NCBI GenBank assembly: GCA_019614645.1
Contig: JABWDB010000018.1
Span: forward strand, 2,844,501 to 2,908,500
Origin: Stratiolaelaps scimitus
Taxonomy: Eukaryota; Arthropoda; Arachnida; Mesostigmata; Laelapidae
Length of the DNA: 64,000 nucleotides
Direction: 5' to 3'
Each line of letters starts with the position of its first letter. Position 1 is the stretch's first letter. Of the stretch, positions 55,730 to 64,000 are shown in pieces. The notes beneath the pieces were generated by a model, which was not told where the DNA came from, ran no database searches, and worked only from the letters and a program-made list of their open reading frames with translations. The translations under genes were made by a program, and so were the position numbers.

Positions 55730-55820
55730 GGAGTATTATCTTACACGTGCCAGCGGTTACCATGCGTAACATTCAAAGGTCAAATGAAGCGAACGTGCCA
55801 ACGAAGTTAACAGGGCAGGT
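55730..55820 (+). pseudogene. Decayed older copy of exon I inside unit 1
   Basis: GAGTATTATCTTACACGTGC and what follows align base for base with exon I and its 5' intron, but two bases are missing, which breaks the frame. The same relic occurs in units 2 (58718-58806) and 3 (63050-63140), so this duplication is older than the triplication. Confidence 0.6.
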
Positions 55821-55874
55821 AATGGCAAAGGTAAAGTTATTCGAACAGAATGACGGTCAAGTGCTACCTGCGAA

Positions 55875-56279
55875 GTGCTAATTGTTATTACGATGCTCTC
55901 GACGCTGTTGGACATTCCCGTGATATCCAAGTGTTCTGAGCTAGAGCAAAACTGGACAAGAATTAGCCAAATTGACAAGGGCTTCTCGGAAGAAGAGATC
56001 TTCGGCGCATTATCTGTAGATTTGATTATTGCAGAAAAACGGGAACTGGTGAAAAACGTATTGCCAGTGAGGTACGTAGAGGTATATCACTCCTCACCGA
56101 TAGTTCTGCTTCAAATTCTGCGAAATGCCCCTACGGAAGTTCTCTTGTCGCACAAAGTCGTGCTGTTTCCTGCTATATGTAGATGCGAAACGCCAGCGCA
56201 AATAGCGATCTCGTGCCGCAATCCGGCATACCCTTACGGGGGCTCTGGAAAAATTGCTGTCCCTACCCCCAACGTTTGA
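55875..56279 (+). other. Open frame of unknown nature, kept in all three units
   Basis: Reads LEQNWTRISQIDKGFSEEEI, FGALSVDLIIAEKRELVKNV, LPVR before a GTACGT donor-like site. Equivalents start at 58864 and 63205. Several differences between copies change residues (I/N, P/D, E/V, L/Q), so constraint is doubtful. It could be an exon or an old transposon fragment. Confidence 0.3.
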
Positions 56280-57137
56280 CACCCTGAGAGAACGTCACCC
56301 CTTCCGATCTGCCGCTCTAGTTTCTCCTTGTCCTTGAGCACCGCCTCGGCGTATCTTCGGATGTTGGCCCATCCCTCATTTGGCCCATCTCCCGCTTTCC
56401 GTTTCGATCCTCATCTTCCGTTGATGACGTGCTCCACCGCCTTGGAGAGGCACGTCAACACACAGATTGGTCGATATGCCGACGGTTCTCCGGCCTGTTT
56501 CCCCGGCTTCGGAATGAAGGCCAGCTTGGCTTCTTTCCATTTTTGTGGGAAGGATCCCGTTCTCGGGATGCCATCGACCATCCTCTTAAAGACCGCCGGG
56601 TGCTCCCGAAGGAGCAGCTTGACGGCAGAGGAGGGAACAGCATCCAGTCCCGGCGCCTTCCTGACCTTGATTCGGTCAAGTACCCTCTTGACCTCCTCAT
56701 CCGAGACTGGGGGGGGCAGTATATCGCTCTCCACGTTTCGCACCGGTCGAGGAGGGGGCCGCGACGGGAACAGCGCTCCGATCATAACCTGGGCCATATC
56801 TGGCGGGAGTTCGGCGGTGGAGTGGCGGAGCTTCTTCTTGACGATCTTGTAGCCCTGCCCGAAGGGGTTGGAGTTGACCTCCTGGCAGAGCCGACGTCAG
56901 CTCTTCGTCTTGGTCTTCTCGATCTCCCTCTTGAGTACCTTGCAGGCGGCGCGGTGTTGTGCCTTCAGCGCCGGGACGTCCGTTGGGTGGCGCGCGCGTG
57001 CGCGTGTGATTGAACGCCTGAGCTGGTGCCTCTTCCTCCGGGCCAGGGCGATCTGCTCGTTCCACCAGAACTTCGGAGTCTTTGCTTGGGGGCCCCGTGT
57101 TTCCCCCCGAGTTTCCACCCGCCGAGCTATTATCACA
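56216..57137 (-). mobile_element. R1-clade non-LTR retrotransposon, 5'-truncated and internally deleted
   Basis: Compared with the copy at 59201-61534, it lacks about 1.37 kb. The join lies near 56370-56395, between GGATGTTGGCCCATCCCTC and CGCTTTCCGTTTCGATCC. The remaining frame (56797-56411) encodes the start of the reverse transcriptase: VRKAPGLDAVPSSAVKLLLR, KEAKLAFIPKPGKQAGEPSA, YRPICVLTCLSKAVEHVING. The palm with the YADD box is gone. Confidence 0.85.
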
Positions 57138-57304
57138 GAATCCCCTTATCAAGACAAACTTTAGCGGAGAGGCGATAATGGCTCATCAGGTGGTTTAGCG
57201 AAGCCGTGCTTTTGGCAGTCAATTCGACACGTCTACTAGGAGTGTCGAGCTCTGTTGTTCTGGGTTAACATTAACGCATTAACCCATACCGTCATTGTGA
57301 ACAG

Positions 57305-57430
57305 GACTCGGAAAAGGACCACGACGAAGAAACCCCTGACGAGTATTATATGTTAGACGTGCCGGCGGCTACCATACGCAGCGCTCGAAGGTCAGGCAAA
57401 GCGAGCACACCAAAGAAGTCAACACGAAAG
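57305..57430 (+). CDS. Repeated exon I, copy 2
   Basis: DSEKDHDEETPDEYYMLDVP, AATIRSARRSGKASTPKKST. Frame and both splice sites intact. Differences from copy 1 are mostly residue-changing. Confidence 0.55.
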
Positions 57431-58502
57431 GTAAATTATTGAACAGTTTACAAATTGACGATCAAATGCTAATTGTCAGGTGCAAATTGCTGGCCCCGTG
57501 AGAGTGTAATGTATCCTTCCATATAGCAACGCGTCCAGAACACCTTTCCAGCGAAGGCGATTAATGCAAGTATGGTAAACGGTTAAATAGTCAATTACCA
57601 GCTAAAATTATACTATTGCTGTTTTATTGTCTTGCTGTCATTGGCGAGCAAGCACAGAAGCGTACGGCTGCCACGTTAATGATACTCAAGCCAGCCGTAA
57701 CCACGAAGCCATGTTACCAACGTTACCAAAGCGGTGACGTTGAAGATAGCCAATTTGTTGTGCTGCTGCTGAGAACGAGGCGTTTTCCTTTGCTTCTAAC
57801 TTCACGTACGCTGTCTATTTTCGCTTATTGACGAATTGAAAGTCTACTTCTTATAGTAGATAGTAAGCGTTGCTAATGTGTGAGTGAATAGCCGATGTAG
57901 GCAAGCTGTGCGTGTCAATGAATTACAGTAGCTGGTTCTCTTGACACTCCCTTCTCGGCTATGAGGCGGGTAATTCATTGCTCGTAGCTGCTAAGCTGAG
58001 CACGTTGCTATGTCCAGTGACACGCTAAAGACTCGCGCATCACGGAAACCTGATTCTAGCTCCCTTCGCTGTATGTTTGTTTGTGTGGGAGAGTTAATAG
58101 AGAACTTTACATGCGGACCACATTTAACGTCTAGTGGTTGCTCCATCAGCTAAGGTTCAACCCTCAACTTATCTTAGTCGCACGCCTGCTTTGGTGTATG
58201 ACAACGGTTGTCTGCCAGCAAGAGTTATGGCGTTCGTGTCAGGTCGCGATGTTTGAATCCTGATACAGAGGAACGCGGGGAAAAGAACTAAAACGTCGAA
58301 ACACGATATCTTGCAATCAACTCTGCAAGTGTGGTGCTAAGATTAGGATGAATACTGCAAACTTTAGGAAAAGAAAATTGTAGATTACTTCAGAGTTCCG
58401 AGACCCAATAGATCCAAACCATGTGACCTCTTCCCTAACTCTGCCTCGCAGGTCATTCAACTTCTCTAATGAACTATCAATTGATTAAACATTTGCCAAC
58501 AG

Positions 58503-58610
58503 ATTACGAAAGGCAAGGAAAAGGTAAAGCCTAAAGATGACGTTGAGGCCCCAAAACCCCCAGTATTAAAACCACGCTCCCTTAAACCGCCATCGAAGCA
58601 GCCTAAAGAG
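58503..58610 (+). CDS. Repeated exon J, copy 2
   Basis: ITKGKEKVKPKDDVEAPKPP, VLKPRSLKPPSKQPKE, phase 0 both ends, donor GAG|GTGGGT. One residue differs from copy 1. Confidence 0.55.
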
Positions 58611-59200
58611 GTGGGTCCTTTAAATGTAGGAAAAGTTGCCTATTTTCTGTGTGCATGTCTAGAATTACAATATAAGTGTCGGGCAATGCTACAGGCATTT
58701 ATGTCTGTATGTTCTGAAAGAGTATTATCTTACACGTGCCAGCGATTACCATACGTAACACTCAAAGGTCAAATGAAGCAAACGTGCCAACGAAGTTAAC
58801 AGGGCAGGTAATGGCAAAGGTCAAGTTATTCGAACAGAATGACGGTCAAGTGCTACCTGCGAAGTGCTAATTGTCATCACGATGCTCTCGACGCTGTTGG
58901 ACAACGACGTGATATCCAAGTGTTGTGAGCTAGAGCAAAAGTGGACAAGAATTAGCCAAATTGACAAGGGCTTCTCGGAAGAAGAGATCTTCGGCGCATT
59001 ATCTGTAGATTTGATTATTGCAGTAAAACGGGAACAGGTGAAAAACGTATTGCCAGTGAGGTACGTATAGGTATATCACTCCTCACCTATAGTTCCGCTT
59101 CAAATTCTGCGAAATGCCCCTACGGATGTTTTCTTGTCGCACAAAGTCGTGCTGTTTCCTGCTATAGATGCGAATCGCCAGCGCAAATAGCGATCTCGTG

Positions 59201-61534
59201 CCGCAATCCGGCATACCCTCACGGGGGCCATGGAAAAATTGCTGTCCCTACCCCCAACGTTTGACACCCTTAGAGAACGTCACCCCTTCCGATCTGCCGC
59301 TCTAGTTTCTCCTTGTCCTTGAGCACCGCCTCGGCGTATCTTCGGATGTTGGCCCATCCCTCTCGGCCTTCCATCATCATGGCTGCTATATCCTCGCATG
59401 AAATCGAGAGGGGCCGTGCGACTCTAGCCGCGAGGTCACGCAGGTGCTTTTCGGGTCGAGGGCATGCCTCGAAGGAGTGCCGCGCCGTGTCGTCGACTCC
59501 CAAAGTGCGTAGCGTAAACTTTGGGGACGGCGCCTCGTCGATCTTGTGATGATACTGCTAGAATTGTCCGTGGCCGGTGAGAAGTTGGGCCAGCGGGTAG
59601 GAGAGGGACCCGTGACAGGCCGCTAACCAGGCCCGGAGGTCCGGCAACAGTGACCGCGTCCAGTGCCCCGGTTGCCCGGGCTGGATGGAGGCCCACCTGT
59701 TCACCCACCGATCAATCGGACCATCCTAGCTTGTAGGCGTGCCTCCCTCCGTCTCGCGGCTATGCTGCTCGTCCCTCGTAGACTCGGCGATCGTCAGCGA
59801 CCACGGGTTCTGGCGGGCCAGAACCTGTAGTACCGTGGTCGCCACCGTACGGTGGGATCTCGCGACCCTGATCCCCATAGTCCTCTGACGGCTGTCGAGC
59901 ATCCGGGCAATCGTCTTCTTCTTGGCTGCGTGCCCCCAAAGGGAGAGAGGCATAGAGGGCAATGCTCTCCGCCACCTTGGCCAGCAGCCTCCTGACCTCA
60001 TCCGTAGCTCCGTGTGTGCGTGGGAGGATCCTTGCGAGGTCCGTGGCGGCTCGCTCCGCCTTCTCGGATGCATAATTTGCGTGCGGGGCCCCCGTGAGGC
60101 CGTTATCGAGAATAACCCCCAAGTACTTGGCGGTCTTCGTTGGCTTGAAACTATGGCCAGCTATGGTGAGCTCGAGGCTCGGCTGACTTTTCCGTCCGTT
60201 GAGCACCACCTCCTCAGTCTTGGTCGGCGCAAGTTCCAGTCCCAGGGGGCGGGGGCAAGCCACGACGTTGGCCATTGCCGAATTCGCCGCATACTGATGG
60301 AGCCGGTCCTCACGTTCTCTGATTATGAGGGCCAGGTCGTCGGCATAGGCACAGGAGGTCACAGTAGTTGAGCCGGAGAACGCAGTGATATGCGATGTTC
60401 CAGAGCGTCGGTCGGAGAACCGAGCCCTGAGGGACTGCCGCACAGACCTTGTACCTCCTGCCCGCGTACACCACGCTGCGGTCTGAGAGGTAGGACGCTA
60501 ACACCCGACTGAGGTATGGGGAACGAGACGCCTGCTCGAGGGCGTTGTTAACAGCATCCCATGAGATAGTATTAAAGGCGTTCTTGGCGTCCACCATGAC
60601 CACCAGGCAGTGGCCTCGCGATGATTGCGGTCTCGCCCTCTCTTCTGTAGCGCTGCCAACGACCTTCTTGATGGCAGAGAAAGTATAGATGCCCGGTCGG
60701 AACCCATGTTGATCGGGTAACAGGGTAGCTCCGCTTTCCGTTTCGATCCTCATTCTTCCGTTGATGACGTGCTCCACCGCCTTGGAAAGGCACGTCAGCA
60801 TACAGATTGGTCGGTATGCCGACGGCTCTCCGGCCTGTTTCCCCGGCTTCGGAATGAGGGCCAGCTTGGCTTCTTTCCATGTTTGTGGGAAGGATCCCGT
60901 TTTCATGATGCCATCGACCATCCTCTTAAAGACCGCCGGGTGCTCCCGAAGGAGCAGCTTGACGGCAGAGGAGGGGACCGCATCCAGTCCCGGCGCCTTC
61001 CTGACCTTGGTTCGGTCAAGTACCCTCTTGACCTCCTCATCCGAGATTGGGGGGGGGGGGCAGTATATCGCTCTCCACGATTCGCACCGGTCGAGGAGGG
61101 GGCCGCCACGGGAACAGCGCTCCGATCATAGCCTGGGCCATATCTGGCGGGAGTCTGGCGGTGGAGTGGCGGAGCTTCTTCTTGACGATCTTGTAGCCCT
61201 GCCCGAAGGGGTTGGAGTTGACCTCCTGGCAGAGCCGACGTCAGCTCTTCGTCTTGGTCTTCTCGATCTCCCTCTTGAGTACCTTGCAGATGGCGCGGTG
61301 TTGTGCCTTCAGCGCCGGGACGTCCGTTGGGTGGCGCGCGTGCGCGTGTGATTGAACGCCTGAGCTGGTGGCACTTCCTCCGGGCCATGGCGATCTGCTC
61401 GTTCCACCAGAGTCTTTGCTTGGGGGCCCCGTCGTTCTCCCCGGGGGGCTGCCCGACAGGCGTCCTCCAGCATCGTTGAGACTGCCTCGGCGGAGCAGTC
61501 GGGTAGAGTTTCCACCCGGCGAGCTATTATCACA
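59201..61534 (-). mobile_element. R1-clade non-LTR retrotransposon, 5'-truncated, frameshifted
   Basis: Reading from 61534 to 59201: ...WWNEQ/ARRKCHQLRRSITRARA and PTDVPALKAQHRAICKVLKR (linker), the reverse transcriptase with LVVMVDAKNAFNTISWDAVN, CAAVPQGSVLRPTLWNIAYH, then in another frame CAYADDLALIIREREDRLHQ (YADD catalytic box) and KTAKYLGVILDNG. The C-terminal region ends in DDTARHSFEACPRPEKHLRD, EGREGWANIRRYAEAVLKDK, EKLERQ, as in R1/Waldo proteins. ORF1 and the APE endonuclease are missing, and the frame shifts several times, so it is dead. The 3' UTR spans about 59201-59269. Confidence 0.87.
59270..60921 (-). pseudogene. R1-clade reverse transcriptase and C-terminal region, broken ORF
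   Basis: Segments lie in different frames: 60921-60310 (fingers and palm, up to the SVLRPTLWN box), 60443-59760 (YADD to thumb), 59708-59436 and 59503-59270 (C-terminal zinc-knuckle-like part). The usual SVLGPTLWN is SVLRPTLWN here. Confidence 0.8.
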
Positions 61535-61701
61535 GAATCCCCTTATCAAGACAAACTTTAGCGGAGAGGCGATAATTGCTCATCAGGTGGTTTAGCGAAG
61601 CCGTGCTTTTGGCAGTCAATTCCACACGTCTACTAGGAGTGTCGAGCTCTGTTGTTCTGGGTTAACATTAACGCATTAACCCATACCGTCATTGTGAACA
61701 G

Positions 61702-61827
61702 GACTCAGGAAAGGACCACGACGAAGAAACCCCTGACGAGTATTATATGTTAGACGTGCCGGCGGCTACCATACGCAGCGCTCGAAGGTCAGGCAAGGCG
61801 AGCACACCAAAGAAATCAACACAAAAG
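61702..61827 (+). CDS. Repeated exon I, copy 3
   Basis: DSGKDHDEETPDEYYMLDVP, AATIRSARRSGKASTPKKST. Intact frame and splice sites. Confidence 0.5.
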
Positions 61828-62835
61828 GTAAATTATTGAACAGTTTACAAATTGACGATCAAATGCTAATTGTCAGGTGCAAATTGCTGGCCCCGTGAGA
61901 GTGTAATCTCTCCTTCCATATAGCAACGCGTCCAGAACACCTTTCCAGCGAAGGCGATTAATGCAAGCATGGTAAACGGTTAATTAATCAATTACCAGCT
62001 AAAATTATACTATTGCTGTTTTATTGTCTTGCTGTCATTGGCGAGCAAGCACAGAAGCGTACGGCTGCCACGTCAATGATACTCAAGCCAGCCGTAACCA
62101 CGAAGCCATGTTACCAACGTTACCAAAGCGGTGACGTTGAAGATAGCCAATTTGTTGTGCTGCTGCTGAGAACGAGGCGTTTTCCTTTGCTTCTAACTTC
62201 ACGTGCACTGTCTATTTTCGCTTATTAACGAATTGAAAGTCTACTTCTTATAGTAGATAGTAAGCTTTGCTGATGTGTGAGTGAATAGCCGATGTAGGCA
62301 ACCTGTGCGTGTCAATGAATTACAGTAGCTGGTTCTCTTGACACTCCCTTCTCGGCTATGAGGCGGGTAATTCATTGCTCGTAGCTGCTAAGCTGAGCAC
62401 GTTGCTATGTCCAGTGACACGCTAAGGACTCGCGCATCACGTAAACCTGATTCTAGCTCCCTTCGCTGTATGTTTGTTTGTGTGGGAGAGTTAATAGAGA
62501 ACTTTACATGCGGACCACATTTAACATCTAGTGGTTACTCCATCAGCTAAGGTTCAACCCTCAACGTATCTTAGTCGCACTCCAGCTTTGGTGTATGACA
62601 ACGGTTGTTTGCCAGCAAGAGTTGTGGTGCGTTCGTATCAAGTCGTGATGCTCGAATCCTGATACAGAGGAACGCGGGGAAAAAGACTAAAACGTCGAGA
62701 CACGATACCTAGCGATCAACTCTGAAAACGTGGTGCTAAGATTAGGATGAATACTACAAACTTTAGGAAAAGAAAATTGTAGATTACTTCCCCGAGTTCC
62801 TCCGAACTGTTAATTAATTAAACATTTGCCAACAG

Positions 62836-62942
62836 ATTACAAAAGGCTGGAAATTGTAAAGCCTAAAGATGATGTTGAGGCCCCAAAACCTCCAGTGTTA
62901 CAACTACGCTTCCTTAAACCGCCATCGAAGCAGCTTAAAGAG
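62836..62942 (+). pseudogene. Exon J, copy 3, frameshifted
   Basis: Relative to copies 1 and 2, one base is missing in the Lys codons after ITKG, giving a TAA eight codons into the exon (ITKGWKL then stop). The rest (VEAPKPPVLQ) survives in another frame. The acceptor and donor positions remain. Confidence 0.65.
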
Positions 62943-63532
62943 ATGGGTCCTTTAAATGTAGAAAAAGTTGCCTATTTTCTATGTGCATGTCTAGAATTGC
63001 AATATAAGTGTCGGACAATGCTACAGGCATCTGTCTGTATATCCTAAAAGGAGAATTATCTTACACGTGCCAGCGGTTACCATACGTAACACTCAAAGGT
63101 CAAATGAAGCGAACGTGCCAACGAAGTTAACAGGGCAGGTAATGGCAAAGGTAAAGAACAGGTAAGTTATCAGAACAGAATGACGGTCAAGCGCTACTTG
63201 CGAAGTGCTAATTGTCATTTTGATGCTCTCGACGCTGTTAGACATTCCCATGATATCCAAGTGTTGTGAGCTAGAGCAAAACTGGACGAGAATTAGCCAA
63301 ATTGACAAGGGCTTCTCGGAAGAAGAGATCTTCGGCGCATTATCTGTAGATTTGATTATTGCAGTAAAACGGGAACTGGTGAAAAACGTATTGCCAGTGA
63401 GGTACGATCACTCCTCACCGATAGTTCTGCTTCAAAATCTGCGAAATGCCCCTACGGAACTTTTCTTGTCGCACAAAGTCGTGCTGTTTGCTGCTGTAGA
63501 TGCGAAACTCCAGCGCAAATAGCGATCTCGTG

Positions 63533-63615
63533 TTAGGATGAAGTCGCCTGTAGGAGATGTGGTCAATCTGGCCACTGGCTGAAAATTTACCTATATTTAT
63601 GAGCTGTAAAAGTGC
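63533..63615. other. Flank beyond the tandem array
   Basis: Unique sequence where the other units have the retrotransposon. It may represent the original right flank of the locus. Confidence 0.4.
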
Positions 63616-63885
63616 TCACTCTTCGGTATCCCCTGGCTGCTGCGCAAGGACTTTATGGAGCGACGTCTCCTCCAGGAACTTAGGGACAACATCCCGACGA
63701 AAGCAAGGTGGAGATAGTAAACCCCCTGTCATAAATTGACGCCTAGCAACGGCCCATTCCCTCCTCTGCTCTGGCGAACGCACCCAAGTCTTCTTGCGCT
63801 TCCGTAGTTCGTTCCGTAGTGGCGGGCTCTCCATATGGAAATGAAGTTGCGAAGCGAATCCGCCCCGATCGTCGGAGATATGCAT
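63616..63885 (-). CDS. Candidate terminal exon of an unidentified minus-strand gene
   Basis: An 89-codon frame ending in TGA at 63616. It reads MESPPLRNELRKRKKTWVRS, PEQRREWAVARRQFMTGGLL, then CFRRDVVPKFLEETSLHKVL, AQQPGDTEE. Arg/Glu-rich and protein-like. Overlapping minus frames are open too, so the frame is a judgement. Upstream exons would lie to the right of the window. Confidence 0.3.
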   Translation of the reverse strand: MHISDDRGGFASQLHFHMESPPLRNELRKRKKTWVRSPEQRREWAVARRQFMTGGLLSPPCFRRDVVPKFLEETSLHKVLAQQPGDTEE

Positions 63886-64000
63886 ATAAGCATTGGGAAA
63901 AGGCTAGAGTACCGCGCGAACCTGTGCTCCAAGAGAACTCGCCTGACAAGGGAAGCTCTAACTGCATCGGCAAAGCCTGTTACGAGAATGATATCCGTCC

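Larger units (their letters stand above)
54147..57137 (+). repeat. Exon-bearing tandem unit, copy 1
   Basis: Starts at GAATCC and carries exon 54315-54440, a long intron, exon 55513-55620, a decayed exon copy near 55730-55820, and an open frame from 55875. It ends in a minus-strand R1-clade retrotransposon (56216-57137). The same order repeats at 57138 and, without the retrotransposon, at 61535. Confidence 0.9.
57138..61534 (+). repeat. Exon-bearing tandem unit, copy 2
   Basis: Same order as unit 1, with the longer R1-clade element at its end. Length difference from unit 1 is accounted for almost wholly by the deletion inside unit 1's element. Confidence 0.9.
61535..63532 (+). repeat. Exon-bearing tandem unit, copy 3
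   Basis: Homologous to units 1 and 2 up to GCGATCTCGTG, where those copies enter their retrotransposon. Here unrelated sequence begins instead. About 75 bp before exon J are also deleted relative to the others. Confidence 0.9.

Noticed and set aside
63729..63973. Two further minus frames overlapping 63616-63885
   Set aside because: They overlap the chosen frame and have less convincing composition; left open because the right edge cuts the locus.

Overview
This is a window of animal nuclear DNA with split genes, GT-AG introns (and one GC-AG intron), tRNA-derived SINEs, LINE-type retrotransposons and many (TA)n microsatellites. A small secreted Gly/Tyr-rich cuticle-type gene and R1-clade retroelements point to an arthropod. 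A mite or other chelicerate is my guess, but the window alone does not prove it. Most open frames in the AT-rich parts look like chance; the gene models below rest on splice signals, reading phase and protein similarity.

Layout. (1) 1-4,118, minus strand: the 5' part of a gene for a secreted repetitive protein. It has a signal-peptide exon, an acidic exon, and a long exon of 156-bp (52-residue) tandem repeats that runs off the left edge. (2) 4.1-18.7 kb: mostly non-coding, with microsatellites, SINEs and a 96-bp retrotransposon fragment flanked by an 11-bp target duplication. (3) 18.7-20.35 kb, plus strand: a compact cuticle-like gene with TATA-like box, 5' UTR exon, two coding exons and a polyadenylation signal. 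(4) 20.5-28.4 kb: one SINE, a few isolated candidate exons, and a GC-rich, triplet-rich patch (26.8-28.6 kb) that may be a promoter region. (5) 28.5-47.3 kb, plus strand: an ADP-ribosylhydrolase 3 (ARH3/ADPRS) gene in eight exons whose phases all agree. Its large introns hold a REL-endonuclease non-LTR retrotransposon (36.2-38.45 kb), SINEs and possible antisense exons.

(6) 48-56 kb, plus strand: a multi-exon gene of unknown function whose last exons have been tandemly multiplied. (7) 54.15-63.53 kb: three copies of an exon-bearing unit. The first two each end in the same minus-strand, 5'-truncated R1-clade retrotransposon, and the first of those has a 1.4-kb internal deletion. The third copy has a frameshifted exon. 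(8) 63.6-64 kb: a possible terminal exon of a minus-strand gene entering from the right.

The genes do not form an obvious pathway. The secreted repeat protein and the cuticle-like protein look extracellular and structural. ARH3 would remove serine-linked ADP-ribose or degrade poly(ADP-ribose), but this copy has lost one Asp of the metal-binding motif. No rRNA gene, intact tRNA gene or CRISPR array was seen.
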